A stretch of DNA of 64,000 nucleotides from AC-32 sp963772975 (GCA_963772975.1 CAVYZH010000005.1:1-64000), one strand, 5' to 3'. Shown: positions 8,377 through 17,480, counted from the first letter of the stretch. The notes: generated from the sequence alone by a model not told the origin. Program-made: numbers and translations.

Positions 8377-9808
8377 ATGCCTCAAGAGATCGATGTACCG
8401 ATCAGCAATGTGGAGCAACTGCGCGGCGTTCTCTCGGCCGAGCGCTTCGAGGAGTCCCAACGCCGGAGTCGAGCGAGCGCGGAAACTGCTCGCCGGGCGC
8501 ACAGTCTGGAACGTGAACTCGACGGCGCGTGGCGGTGGGGTCGCCGAGCTGCTCCGCCCACTTGTCGGCTACGCCCGTGGCGTGGGTGTCGATGCCCGCT
8601 GGGTAGTCATCGACGGCAGCCCGGCTTTCTACGACGTGACTAAGCGCATTCACAACCAGCTGCACGGGTTCGACGGCGACGGAGGCGCCCTCGACGAACA
8701 GGCCCGGCGGATCTACGAGGACGCGCTGGCGCAGAACGAAGCTGCGTTCGGCCCACGTGTCCGGCCAGGCGACGTTGTCATCCTCCATGACCCGCAGGCC
8801 GCTGGGATGGCGCCCGCGCTCGAACCCGCCACCGCAGCGCTTATCTGGCGCTGTCATGTCGGCATCGACGAGCCGAACGACCTCGCGCGCGAGGCGTGGT
8901 CATTCCTGCGGCCGTACGTTCGCGCCGCAGACGTCTGGATATTCTCGCGCGACGCGTTCGTCTGGGAAGGGCTCGATCCCGCCCGCGTCGCCATCATCCC
9001 TCCAACCATCGACGCGTTCGCGCCGAAGAACGAGGACCTCACGCCCGAGACGGCATTGGCCGTCCTCCGTGTATGCGGGCTTGTCGCCGACGGTGGCTCC
9101 GCCGAGCCAGTGACGTTTCGCCGCCAGGACGGGACACTGGGCCGCGTCGAACGAAAGGCCGAGCTGGTCGAGGAGGAGCCCCTGCGGGCGGGGACTCCGA
9201 TCGTGCTGCAAGTGTCGCGCTGGGACGCGCTGAAGGATCCGGTCGGCGTCATTCGCGGCTTCGCCGAGCACGTACCGACTGAGACCGGTTGCCATCTCGT
9301 TTACGCCGGCCCTTCTGTCGACGCGATCGCGGACGATCCAGAAGGCGTCCGGGTGCTCAACGACTCGATCGCCGCGCGCGCGCTTCTCCCGAGCGACGCG
9401 CGCCGTCGCATCCACCTCGCGACCCTCCCGATGGAGGACATCGACGAGAACGCGATCATGGTCAACGCGCTGCAACGGCACGCGCGCATCGTCGGGCAGA
9501 AGAGCCTCGCCGAGGGCTTCGGGCTGACGGTTGCAGAGGCGATGTGGAAGGGGCGACCCGTCGTCGCCTCAAGGGTGGGCGGCATCGAGGAGCAGATCGT
9601 CGACGGCGAGAGTGGCATTCTCCTGGACGACGCGTGCGATCTTGCGGCATTCGGTCGGGCGATCACCGATCTGCTCGCCGACCCGCAGCGCGCCGGGCGG
9701 ATGGGTCGGGCCGCTCGAGAACGAGTGCGCGACCGCTTCCTCAGCGACCGCAGCCTGCTCGACTACCTGACGGTGATCGGCGGCATCTTGGGCTCGCGTA
9801 CTGACTAG
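8377..9808 (+). CDS. treT: trehalose synthase-type GT4 glycosyltransferase (TreT-like), apparent frameshift near the N terminus
   Basis: The protein matches TreT-like trehalose glycosyltransferases: WNVNSTARGGGVAELLRPL near the N terminus, VTKRIHNQLHG, VSRWDALKDPVG, and the GT-B donor motif EGFGLTVAEAMWKGRP with its E-x7-E. It would join a nucleotide-activated glucose to glucose to give trehalose. The expected start MPQEIDVPISNVEQLRGVL (ATG 8377) is in one frame and the rest from GVERARKLLAG is in the next. One extra base at about 8452-8458 accounts for this. If the shift is real, translation might begin at the ATG at 8407 in the downstream frame. The GH65 phosphorylase at 17.5 kb may act on the same sugar. 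Confidence 0.8.
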
Positions 9809-9876
9809 AGAGGGGTCGCACCGGCCGGCCAGCCGCACTGACCGCCTAGGCGAGCGCGTGGCAGGATCTGCGTCCA

Positions 9877-11487
9877 ATGGCCCAGAACCCAACGCATTAC
9901 GACGCCATCTTGGTCGGTGCCGGGCACAACGGGCTCGTGACTGCCTGCTACCTCGCCCGCGCCGGTTTGCGCGTGCTGATGCTCGAGCGGCGCCACATCG
10001 TCGGCGGCGCCTGCGTCACCGAGGAGACCTTCCCCGGCTTCAAGGTCTCGACCGCGTCGTACGTCAACAGCCTCTTCGACACGGCGATCGTCCGCGACCT
10101 GAACCTCACGTCATACGGCTACGAAGTGCTCCCGCGCAACCCGTCGTCGTTCACGCCGTTCCCGGACGGGCGCTCGCTGATGATGGGTCCGGACGCGGAG
10201 ATGACCCGCAACGAGATCGCGAAGTTCAGCAAGCGCGATGCGGAGCGGTACCCGCAATACGAGGCGATGCTCGAGCGCGTGGCGGCCGTGGTCGAGCCCA
10301 CGCTCACCATGGCGCCGCCAGATCTGCGGAGGCCGCGGCTCGGCGATCTCCGGACGCTGCTCACGCTGGGGCGATCCTTCCGGCAGCTCGGTGACGCAAC
10401 CGGGGAGGCGGTGGAGATCCTCACCGGAGCGGCGCGTCCGATCCTTGATCGCTGGTTCGAGTCTGAGGAGCTGAAGGGAACGCTGGCGACCGACGCGATC
10501 ATCGGAGCGATGGCGAGCCCGTCGATGCAGGGGACCGCCTACGTGCTCTTCCATCACGTCATGGGCGAAGCCGGAGGGACCCGGGGAGTATGGGCATATA
10601 TGCGCGGAGGGATGGGCGGGATCACGCAGGCGCTCGCCGGTGCCGCGCGCGACCTCGGCGCCGACATCCGCTGTGAGGCCGAGGTGGCCCGCATTCTCGT
10701 GCGCGACGGGCGGGTCGCCGGCGTCGCTCTCGTCTCGGGCGACGAGTTCCACGCCCCGATCGTGGCCAGCAACGCCGACGCGAATGTGACCTTTCTGCAG
10801 CTGCTCGACCGAAGCGCGTTGCCGGAGGCGTTCGTCGCCGACGTCGAGCGGATCAGCTACGCGAGCGCCTCGTTGAAGATCAACGTGGCCCTGGGCGAGC
10901 TGCCGAACTTCAGCGCGCTGCCCGGAGCGGAGCCCGGGCCTCAGCATCGGGGCACCATCCACCTCTGTCCCGACCAGGACTACATCGAGCGCGCGTTCGA
11001 CGACGCCAAGTACGGGCGCCCTTCCGCGGACCCGGTGATCGAGTTCCAGCTTCCTTCGGTGGTGGATCCGACGGTGGCGCCGGCCGGGAAGCACCTGATG
11101 TCGATGTTCATCCAGTACGCGCCGTACGAGCTGCGCGACGGCTCCTGGGATGACCAGCGCGACGCGTTCGCCGATCGCTGCTTCGACGTAGTGAACGAGT
11201 ACGCGCCGAACTTCAAGAGCGCGGTCATCGACCGCCAGGTGCTGGCGCCGCCCGACCTCGAGCGCGTCTTCAACCTCACTGGCGGAAACATCTTCCAGGG
11301 CGCGATGACCCCCGGCCAGCTCTTCGCGTTCCGTCCGGTGCCCGGCTACGCGCGCTACCGGACGCCGGTCCGCGGCCTCTACCTGTGCGGCTCGGCCGCC
11401 CACCCCGGCGGAGGCGTAATGGGCACCCCCGGCCTTAACGCCGCACGCGAGATCCTGGGCCGGCGAAAGTTACGCCGAGCCGTCTGA
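9877..11487 (+). CDS. CrtI/PYROXD2-type FAD-dependent oxidoreductase (phytoene-desaturase superfamily)
   Basis: The 536-aa protein begins with the dinucleotide-binding motif AILVGAGHNGLVTACYLAR followed by MLERRHIVGGACVTEE. It ends with the characteristic FAD segment YLCGSAAHPGGGVMGTPGLNAA. The family includes carotenoid desaturases, but this sequence (GGNIFQGAMTPGQLFAFRP) is closer to PYROXD2-like proteins of unknown substrate. It stands alone between a GT4 gene and a strong bidirectional terminator. No carotenoid synthesis genes are nearby, so a pigment role is not supported by context. Confidence 0.85.
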   Translation: MAQNPTHYDAILVGAGHNGLVTACYLARAGLRVLMLERRHIVGGACVTEETFPGFKVSTASYVNSLFDTAIVRDLNLTSYGYEVLPRNPSSFTPFPDGRSLMMGPDAEMTRNEIAKFSKRDAERYPQYEAMLERVAAVVEPTLTMAPPDLRRPRLGDLRTLLTLGRSFRQLGDATGEAVEILTGAARPILDRWFESEELKGTLATDAIIGAMASPSMQGTAYVLFHHVMGEAGGTRGVWAYMRGGMGGITQALAGAARDLGADIRCEAEVARILVRDGRVAGVALVSGDEFHAPIVASNADANVTFLQLLDRSALPEAFVADVERISYASASLKINVALGELPNFSALPGAEPGPQHRGTIHLCPDQDYIERAFDDAKYGRPSADPVIEFQLPSVVDPTVAPAGKHLMSMFIQYAPYELRDGSWDDQRDAFADRCFDVVNEYAPNFKSAVIDRQVLAPPDLERVFNLTGGNIFQGAMTPGQLFAFRPVPGYARYRTPVRGLYLCGSAAHPGGGVMGTPGLNAAREILGRRKLRRAV

Positions 11488-11591
11488 TCGTGCGGGGAGA
11501 AGCGCGAGCGAGGGAGTCTCCGGTTCGACGCCCGGGAGAGGACACTTAAGAGCCCGGAAATGGCGCCTTCCCTTGCAGGCTCTCTGCTTGA

Positions 11592-11621
11592 AGGGAGGAG
11601 CGACCAAAGCCGCTCCTCCCT
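11592..11621. terminator. bidirectional intrinsic terminator
   Basis: A perfect 11-bp stem, AGGGAGGAGCG / CGCTCCTCCCT with an 8-base loop, lies between the convergent oxidoreductase (+) and secreted-protein (-) genes. It can serve both. Confidence 0.75.
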
Positions 11622-11631
11622 CTTCGCCTAG

Positions 11632-12087
11632 TTAATTCGGGCTGAGAAAACCCTCGCGCTGCCACTTCGTCGTACCGTTCGGGAGCACGATCCCGGCGAC
11701 GCGTCCGCCTCCCGACAGCTCGGCGTAGTCCCCCGTGCCGCGGATGACTTTCCATGCTCCGGTGAACACCGAGTAGCCACCTCGGATGTCGAGGAACTCA
11801 ATCCGGTTGCTTGCCACAAGGGTCCCGCGCTGGCCGACGAGGGTCATCTTGGGGTCGCCGATCTCGACTTTCAGCCCGTCGCGCATGACCACGCGCGACT
11901 TCCAGCAGCAGAAGGTGGCGGTGCCCGTGTCGCCCTTGAGCTTTCCGGACGTCAGCGGGGTCAGGACGAACCCACTGGCTCCCTTCCACTGAATCACGAC
12001 ACGCTGCTTCCCGCTGACGGCTCCCGCGCTGCCACCGATGCTGAACGCGACCGCTGCGACAAGGATCGCCAGACCGATAGGCCTCAC
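11632..12087 (-). CDS. secreted protein of unknown function
   Basis: This 151-aa protein has a Sec signal peptide (MRPIGLAILVAAVAFSIGG, cleavage near SAGA) and a mature part rich in beta strand with a paired cysteine (TFCCWKS). I recognise no family. It lies 15 bases after the cupin gene on the same strand and is probably the last gene of the DUF1059-cupin operon, ending at a bidirectional terminator. The motif FTGAWKVIRGTGDYAELSGG resembles small extracytoplasmic beta-barrel proteins, but that is only an impression. Confidence 0.7.
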   Translation of the reverse strand: MRPIGLAILVAAVAFSIGGSAGAVSGKQRVVIQWKGASGFVLTPLTSGKLKGDTGTATFCCWKSRVVMRDGLKVEIGDPKMTLVGQRGTLVASNRIEFLDIRGGYSVFTGAWKVIRGTGDYAELSGGGRVAGIVLPNGTTKWQREGFLSPN

Positions 12088-12102
12088 GTTTCGTCACCTC
12101 CC

Positions 12103-12606
12103 TCAGAAGCCGCAGTTGGGTGACGGCACGTCGAGCTCACCTCGGAACGCACCGCCCACCGGCGCAATGATCACGCTGATGTCCTGAGCGGGCTGGCCGG
12201 ACTCGTTGCGCCCGATGTGACCCTGGCCCGTGTCCACGTAGCCGTGCCCTGCCGACACGACATGCGGCGTGCACGTCGGGTCGTCACGCTCGTAGAACGT
12301 GACCTCTCCCAGCGTGACCGTGATGAAGACCGGGCCTGGGTGGCTGTGCCAGCCGGTGGAGGAGCCGATGGCGTAGTCGTGCCTTCGCACGACGAAGTCG
12401 GTCCGCCCTTTCGTCTTCGCCTTGAAGTCGACCGGGCTATGCGGAGACGACCTCACCTTGAAGGCGTCGTAGGTCCCCCGCGCGAGCACTGTTGGTGTCA
12501 CGCCGCTCGGTGGCGACGCCAGCGCCACCGCAGCAACGGCAGCAAGCATGACCAGCGCGATCACAACAGCGATGGCCGGGCGGTACGCGAATCGAGATGA
12601 CTTCAT
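12103..12606 (-). CDS. exported cupin-domain protein
   Basis: This 167-aa protein has an N-terminal signal/anchor (IAVVIALVMLAAVAAVALA). A cupin beta-barrel follows with metal-ligand-type residues in GWHSHPGPVFITVTLGE and further histidines in VSAGHGYVDTGQGHIG. It probably binds a metal and a small ligand outside the membrane. The start overlaps the DUF1059 stop by 4 bp, which links the three minus-strand genes at 11.6-12.8 kb into one operon. Confidence 0.8.
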   Translation of the reverse strand: MKSSRFAYRPAIAVVIALVMLAAVAAVALASPPSGVTPTVLARGTYDAFKVRSSPHSPVDFKAKTKGRTDFVVRRHDYAIGSSTGWHSHPGPVFITVTLGEVTFYERDDPTCTPHVVSAGHGYVDTGQGHIGRNESGQPAQDISVIIAPVGGAFRGELDVPSPNCGF

Positions 12607-12836
12607 CTCTCTCCTTCGTCGTTGGGGGACAAGCCCGACGAGCGCTTATCCCCTGCGAGTGACTCCCGCGACAGGTCGAGCTGCGAGCGAAATGCGACGA
12701 GCAGGGCGTCTTCGACCGAGAAGGCAATCCCGTGCGCGTTTCGCGCATGGCGGCGAATCGCTTCGACGAGGTCGGCCTCGTCGTTGCCGGAGACCTGATA
12801 TCCGCATTCGCAGCGCAGAACGTTGTCGTCGGGCAT
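12603..12836 (-). CDS. DUF1059 small protein
   Basis: This 77-aa protein begins MPDDNVLRCECGYQVSGNDE and continues ADLVEAIRRHARNAHG, which is the DUF1059 pattern (paired cysteines near the start, then a helix with a histidine). The function of the family is unknown. It is the first gene of the operon. The ATG at 12836 faces the BTAD regulator gene, whose candidate ATG overlaps it by two bases and whose likelier GTG lies 22 bp away, so the two share a very short promoter region. Confidence 0.8.
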   Translation of the reverse strand: MPDDNVLRCECGYQVSGNDEADLVEAIRRHARNAHGIAFSVEDALLVAFRSQLDLSRESLAGDKRSSGLSPNDEGER

Positions 12837-12858
12837 GGCACCGCCGATACTTGGTGTG

Positions 12859-14824
12859 GTGAGCAAGAGGGCGGCAAGCGAACAGCAAGCAGCCGGCAAG
12901 GAGTCGCAGGCAGCGGCCGTGAGGGTGTCGTTGACCGAGCGCCTCTCCATCGAGGGCGGTGGCGTCGTCGTCGGCGAGCAGCAGTTCCCCGGCCGGCAGG
13001 GCCGACTCGTGTTTGCCTACTTGCTCGCCGCGGAGGGGAAGCCGGTCCCGAAGGACGAGCTCGCCGAGGCGCTCTGGGGGGACGAGTCACCGGCAAGATG
13101 GGAGAAGGCGCTCTCCGTGCTCTTCAGCAAGCTCCGGGCTCTCCTCAACGAGTGCGGCGTCGACGGCTCCACAGCGCTGACAAGTGCCTTCGGGTGCTAC
13201 CAGCTGATCCTGCCGCCCGGGAGCTGGATCGACATCGCCGCGGCCGACGAGGCGGCAAGCGCGGCGGAGCAAGCCCTCGCGGAAGGCGACGCGGATACTG
13301 CGTGCCTCAACGCAGGCGACCGCAGAGTCGCTCGCGCGCGGGACCTTCCTGCCAGGGGAGGATGGCCGGTGGGTCAGCGAGAGGCGCGCGGAGCTCCGGG
13401 AGACCCTGGTACTCGCGCTCGAGTGTCTCGCAGAAGCGAATCGAATTCGAGGCGATCCGGCGGCAGCCGTTCGTGCAGCCGACGAGCTCATCATCCTCGA
13501 GCCGTTCCGGGACAGCGGCTACCGCCTGCTCATGCAAGCGCAGTCCGCTGCCGGCAACGACGCCGAGGCGCTGCGCACCTATGAGCGCTGCCGAGCGCTC
13601 CTTTCCGAGGAGCTCGGGGCCTATCCCTCTCCGGAGACGAAGGCGGTCTACCTCGAGATCCTGCGGAACTCGCCGAGGAGGCCGCCTCCCCAGCCCGATC
13701 AGCTCGAAATCGACAGCCCGCGCTCAGAATCACTGCCGCTTGCGACCGGCAAACCGCCCGCGCGAGACCGGCGCAAGCTCTCGGCTCTCACCGCCGCCGT
13801 TCTGCTCGTCGCCGGGGTCGCTGCCGCGGCATTCGTGCTGACGAGCGGCGACGCGGCTCCGGCGACGATGCTGCCGAACAGCCTCGTCCGGATCGACCCC
13901 CATACGCTCCAACCGACACAGGTCGCGCGCATCGGACGTGATCCCGACCTCGTCGTCGTCGCCGGCGGCTTCGTCTGGGTCACGCACCGCATCCTCGCGT
14001 ATACCGGCCCCGATACCCCCTTCAACGACGGTGACCGGACGCTGACACGCATCGACCCCTCGACGGGGGAGGTCAAGACCGTCGGCGGGCTTGCACCCTG
14101 CGGACTGACAGCCGACCCGTCCGGCGATGTGTGGGTCGCGAACTGTTTCGTGTCGGGCTCAGGTCCAGTTACCAACGTCGTGCGAGTCGACGCGAGGACG
14201 CTCAAGTTCGAGCCCACGTGGCGAGTTCCGCCGGGCGAGGGCTATTTCCGTGGTCTTGCCTACGGCGGTGGCTGGCTATGGGTCGCAGACACCAGCGGCG
14301 CCGCAGCCGACTTCGACCGAGTGGCGCGAGTGGATCCACGGACCGGTCACCGACGTTTGATCGAGCTGAATCGACACGCGGGCTGGCTGGCGTGGTCGGA
14401 GGGATACGGCGACCTCTGGATGAACGACATCACCCGCGGAAGTGTGTCGCGAATGCATACAGCGAATGGGGTCGTGCAGACGTCCGACTCCATAGGCCGC
14501 AATCCGGCGACAATCGTGGTCGAAGGCGACTCGGCATGGGTCGGAGACTGGAATCTCCCGCAGGTGGTGCGCCTCCCCGCCCTCGGATCGGGCAGCCCGC
14601 GTCGTGTCTCCTTACCGTGGTCGAGTACCCTCGGCTACGCCGGGGTCACGGCCGTCGCGGCGGGTGCAGGCAGTGTCTGGGCGACAGTGCCAAGCGACCG
14701 CGCTGTCTGGCGGATCGATCCAGCGACGAACCATAGAACCCGTATCGCGCTGCCGTACGCGCCGTGGGGTGTCGCCGCAGGCGACGACGACATTTGGGTG
14801 GTCGTCCGGGGCAAGACGGCCTGA
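12859..14824 (+). pseudogene. SARP/BTAD transcriptional regulator with membrane helix and C-terminal beta-propeller, frameshifted
   Basis: The first frame encodes an OmpR-type winged helix (LTERLSIEGGGVVVGEQQFP, AYLLAAEGKPVPKDELAEAL) and the start of the BTAD domain. At about 13300-13318 the frame moves by one base. The rest of the BTAD domain (TAESLARGTFLPGEDGRWV, ILEPFRDSGYRLLMQAQSAA) runs on in the new frame into a single membrane helix (TAAVLLVAGVAAAAFVLTS) and a repeat domain with WVTHR, WVANC, WVADT, WVGDW and WATVP blades, like YncE/Vgb propellers. It would be a membrane-anchored regulator whose propeller lies outside. GTG 12859 is the preferred start; ATG 12835 is possible. The gene is broken as read, probably by an indel error. 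Confidence 0.75.
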
Positions 14825-14876
14825 CCTCAGTTGTCGCTGACGACTGGGGGGGTAAGTACCGCGCTTAGGTAAGCGA

Positions 14877-14898
14877 AAGGCACCGTTGCCGGTGCCTT
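14877..14898. terminator. intrinsic terminator flanking tRNA fragment A
   Basis: AAGGCACCG / CGGTGCCTT with a 4-base loop. It sits where the intact tRNA-fMet also has a terminator, although the stem sequence differs, which suggests maintained function on one or both strands. Confidence 0.65.
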
Positions 14899-14903
14899 CC
14901 CAA

Positions 14904-14944
14904 TAGCGGGGCAGGATTTGAACCCGCGACCTCCGGGTTATGAG
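14904..14944 (-). repeat. truncated tRNA-fMet (3' half), copy A
   Basis: This 41-base match runs from the anticodon CAT to the discriminator of the intact initiator tRNA at 31643-31716, with one base deleted and one substitution in the T stem. The 5' half is missing and replaced by CTGCCTCG-type sequence, so the anticodon stem cannot form. It is not a working tRNA. Confidence 0.85.
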
Positions 14945-15041
14945 CTGCCTCGATCGCGTACACACGTTCCGCCGTGATCCGCGAACTCCAGACTTGGAGC
15001 CAGACTCGCCCACGGGCGCGGCACTTAGACGGAAACACCGT

Positions 15042-15083
15042 GACATCGCCGCCGAAGCCCGATGCTTGCAGAACGCTTGCAGC
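15042..15083 (+). repeat. GCTTGCAG repeat core, copy A
   Basis: The core ends in GATGCTTGCAGAACGCTTGC, two direct GCTTGCAG boxes separated by AAC. It begins exactly 116 bases (counted from GATG) after tRNA fragment A, the same spacing as in copy B. Confidence 0.7.
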
Positions 15084-15209
15084 CCATGCCGATTCCAACC
15101 TTTGTGCGAAGACACCTCCGTGGTGAGCGCCGATCGCCCGTCAGCCGTTTCGACGTCGGTCATACTGCGACGGGCTACTCCTACTCACGGAAGTGTTCGT
15201 GGCAGTGAA

Positions 15210-15293
15210 TCACTCCAGCGTCACGTAGGCGGCGGTGAGGCCACCGTCGACCAGGAACGTCGTCCCGGTCACGTACGAGGAGATGATTGATCC
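15210..15293 (-). pseudogene. C-terminal remnant of a short-chain dehydrogenase
   Basis: The minus strand reads SSYVTGTTFLVDGGLTAAYV and then a stop. This is the standard SDR C terminus (YVTG...VDGG). Nothing upstream encodes the rest of the enzyme, because the phosphate permease gene begins there on the other strand. It is a fragment left by a rearrangement next to repeat unit A. Confidence 0.7.
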
Positions 15294-16298
15294 GTGGCTC
15301 TGTGGTTGGCGGTCTCGTTTGCGCTCGCGTTCGCGCTGACGAACGGGTTCCACGACGCGGCGAACTCAATTGCGACGCTCGTGGCCACGCGCGGCGCTCT
15401 GCCTGGGCAGGCCGTTGTCCTGTCGGCGGTCTTCAACATGTTGGGCGCGCTTCTCGTCGGGACGGCCGTCGCCGACACGATCGCGGGGATCGTGACAGTC
15501 TCAGGCGCGGAGGCCGTCGTCGTAATCGGCTCGGGTGCACTCGGGGCGGTTCTCTGGAACCTCCTCACCTGGTGGCGGGGGTTGCCGTCGAGCTCTGCGC
15601 ACGCGCTCGTCGGCGGTCTTGTTGGCGCGGCGCTTGTCGAAGGTGGGATCGGTGCGGTTCACTGGGGCGGGCTGAACGGCTGGCGACCGGTCGGCGTCTT
15701 CGGCGTCCTGATCGCGCTCGCAGTCTCGCCGCTGATCGGTCTCGCCTTAGGGTTCGTGTTCATTCGGCTCGGCCGGCTTGTGCTTCGCCGGGCGACGCGT
15801 CGAGTCCGGAGCCCGATCCTTGGTGCGGAGTGGGGCATGGCGGCTGGCCTCTCGTTTAGTCACGGGTCGAACGATGCACAGAAGTCGATGGGAGTGATCG
15901 CTGCGCTGCTACTGGCTGCGGGCAGATTGCAGACTTTCGAGGTTCCGCTCTGGGCGAAGGTCGGCTGCGGAGCGGCGATCACCCTCGGAACGGTGCTCGG
16001 CGGATGGCGGATCGTCCGCACGGTCGGCCGTGGGATCTTCCACCTAGCGCCCATCGACGGGTTCGCCAGCCAGACCGGCTCGACTGCAGTCATCCTCCCC
16101 GCGTCGTACCTGGGGGCTCCGGTCTCGACCACCCACGTCGTCGTCTCCTCGGTGGTCGGGGTCGGCACCGGGCGGCGCCGCTGGCGGCACGTCCGCTGGG
16201 TCGTCGTCCGGTCGATCGCCTTCGCCTGGCTTTTGACGCTCCCCGGGTCCGCCGTCCTCGGTGCCGGTACGTTCCTAGTGTGGAGGGCGGTCGGATGA
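15294..16298 (+). CDS. pit: inorganic phosphate transporter, PiT family
   Basis: This is a roughly 334-aa, Leu/Ala/Val-rich membrane protein with the PiT signatures FALTNGFHDAANSIATLVAT near the N terminus and SFSHGSNDAQKSMGVIAAL in the second half, plus WWRGLPSSSAHALVGGL and GAPVSTTHVVVSSVVGVG. PiT proteins import metal-phosphate with protons. GTG 15294 follows GAGGAGATGATT. The stop overlaps the start of the DUF47 gene, the usual partner in bacteria. It is the first of several phosphate-related genes in the mosaic region. Confidence 0.92.
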   Translation: MALWLAVSFALAFALTNGFHDAANSIATLVATRGALPGQAVVLSAVFNMLGALLVGTAVADTIAGIVTVSGAEAVVVIGSGALGAVLWNLLTWWRGLPSSSAHALVGGLVGAALVEGGIGAVHWGGLNGWRPVGVFGVLIALAVSPLIGLALGFVFIRLGRLVLRRATRRVRSPILGAEWGMAAGLSFSHGSNDAQKSMGVIAALLLAAGRLQTFEVPLWAKVGCGAAITLGTVLGGWRIVRTVGRGIFHLAPIDGFASQTGSTAVILPASYLGAPVSTTHVVVSSVVGVGTGRRRWRHVRWVVVRSIAFAWLLTLPGSAVLGAGTFLVWRAVG

Positions 16299-16909
16299 CG
16301 CGAAGCCACTGGTTTCTGCCCGAGACGCCGGACGTCCTCGGCATGTTGCGCGAGCAGACCGCGATCACTGTGGAGGGTATGGAGGCGCTCATCGCTTGGT
16401 CGGTGGGAGAGCCGGGCGCCGCGGATCGCCTGCGCGACTGCGAGCACCGAGCCGACGATTGCAAGCGCGAGCTTCGCGCTGCGCTGACGATCTCGTTCAC
16501 GACGCCGCTCGAGCCCGAGGACATCTTCGAGCTCTCGACCGAGCTCGACCGCGTGCTGAACAACGCGAAGAACACGGTCCGCGAGGCCGAGGTCATGGAG
16601 ACCACTCCGGACCAGGCGATCTCGGAGATGGCAGCCGAGCTCGCAGAGGGTGTTCGGGATCTCAGCGAGGCGTTCGAGCAGCTCGAGGCCGGAGCACGGG
16701 TCGCGGCGACCGATGCCGCGGACCGCGCTGCTAGGAGCCAGAGTCGAGTCGAGAAGGTCTACCGGCAGTCGATGTCGGCGCTGGTCGCGGTGGACGACCT
16801 GCGCGAGGTCGCCGCCAAGCGGGAGCTCTACCGGAGGCTCGGGCGCACGAGCGACGATCTCCGCGAGGTTGCAGAGCGTGTCTGGTACTCCGTGCTGAAG
16901 GAAAGCTGA
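16295..16909 (+). CDS. DUF47 family protein (PhoU-like partner of PiT)
   Basis: This 204-aa, all-helical acidic protein has the DUF47/PhoU pattern CEHRADDCKRELRAALTISF followed by TTPLEPEDIFELSTELDRVL. The E/D-x3-D and ED motifs normally bind metal clusters. It is encoded with a 4-bp overlap after the PiT gene. DUF47 proteins are thought to regulate the associated transporter. The context is unambiguous. Confidence 0.9.
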   Translation: MTRSHWFLPETPDVLGMLREQTAITVEGMEALIAWSVGEPGAADRLRDCEHRADDCKRELRAALTISFTTPLEPEDIFELSTELDRVLNNAKNTVREAEVMETTPDQAISEMAAELAEGVRDLSEAFEQLEAGARVAATDAADRAARSQSRVEKVYRQSMSALVAVDDLREVAAKRELYRRLGRTSDDLREVAERVWYSVLKES

Positions 16910-17007
16910 CGCCGCGGACGCCTCGCGCCGGGGTCGATGAGTCGGTCCGGGCGGTCTGTTGTACTCGGCGTTGACGGAGCGCCGGGCGAATCACATCCGT
17001 CATCACG

Positions 17008-17091
17008 CTACTCGTGGACGTAGCCGATCCGCACTACGAGCTTCTGGCCGATCAGCTCCGTCGGCGTCGGGGGTGGCGCCACTCGGAGCGT
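17008..17091 (-). pseudogene. possible N-terminal remnant of a GH3-type glycosidase
   Basis: The minus strand reads PTPTELIGQKLVVRIGYVHE and then a stop. PTP..L.GQ.LVVR resembles the opening of bacterial beta-N-acetylhexosaminidases of family GH3, but only about 15 residues are informative. It could be chance. Confidence 0.25.
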
Positions 17092-17114
17092 GTGCTTGGC
17101 TCGCTTGCTAGCGA

Positions 17115-17137
17115 GAGGCCCGGTTTCCGGGGCCTTT
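17115..17137. terminator. terminator flanking tRNA fragment B
   Basis: AGGCCCGG / CCGGGGCCT, an imperfect stem in the position equivalent to the terminators beside copies A, C and the intact tRNA. Confidence 0.5.
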
Positions 17138-17140
17138 CAG

Positions 17141-17182
17141 TAGCGGGGGCAGGATTTGAACCTGCGACCTCCGGGTTATGAG
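17141..17182 (-). repeat. truncated tRNA-fMet (3' half), copy B
   Basis: All 42 bases are identical to the 3' half of the intact initiator tRNA (31643-31684). Three further bases (CAG) on the terminator side also match. The 5' half is missing. Confidence 0.9.
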
Positions 17183-17279
17183 TCGCCTCGAGCGAGTCTG
17201 TGCGTGCCGCTGCGTTCCGCCTCAGCGCAGGTTCCAGGCGAGATTCGGCTTCATCGGCTGCACTAAGGCGGAACACGGT

Positions 17280-17321
17280 GGCATGGCCGCGGAAGCCCGA
17301 TGCTTGCAGAACGCTTGCAGC
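17280..17321 (+). repeat. GCTTGCAG repeat core, copy B
   Basis: The core contains GAAGCCCGATGCTTGCAGAA and the second GCTTGCAG box. GATG begins 116 bases after the end of tRNA fragment B, exactly as in unit A. Confidence 0.7.
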
Positions 17322-17480
17322 CGGGGTTGCCGCCCACCGGCCGACTCGCCGCGCTTCCGCCGGCGGCTCCTGCGCGACACTCGCAAGGGGACCGGATCCT
17401 GCTGCATCTCGTCGAACTCGAGCGTCGCGCCATGTGCGCATGCGACCTTCGGTGCGGTTTCGCCGCCGAGGCTCGCGGGG

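Larger units (their letters stand above)
14825..15209. other. intergenic region holding repeat unit A
   Basis: Between the BTAD gene and the SDR fragment there is a terminator (14877-14898), a truncated initiator tRNA (14904-14944), a 116-base spacer and the GCTTGCAG core (15042-15083). About 125 bases after the core contain nothing I recognise. No protein-coding gene is supported here. Confidence 0.6.
16910..17480. other. intergenic region holding repeat unit B
   Basis: This 571-base gap contains a possible GH3-like fragment (17008-17091), a terminator (17115-17137), tRNA fragment B (17141-17182), a 116-base spacer and the GCTTGCAG core (17280-17321). I recognise nothing in 16910-17007 or in 17322-17480. 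Confidence 0.6.

Noticed and set aside
14612..15163. Long minus-strand frame across repeat unit A, with similar frames over units B and C.
   Set aside because: It contains NPEVAGSNPAP, the well-known spurious translation of tRNA-Met sequence, and the codons follow the repeat rather than a protein.
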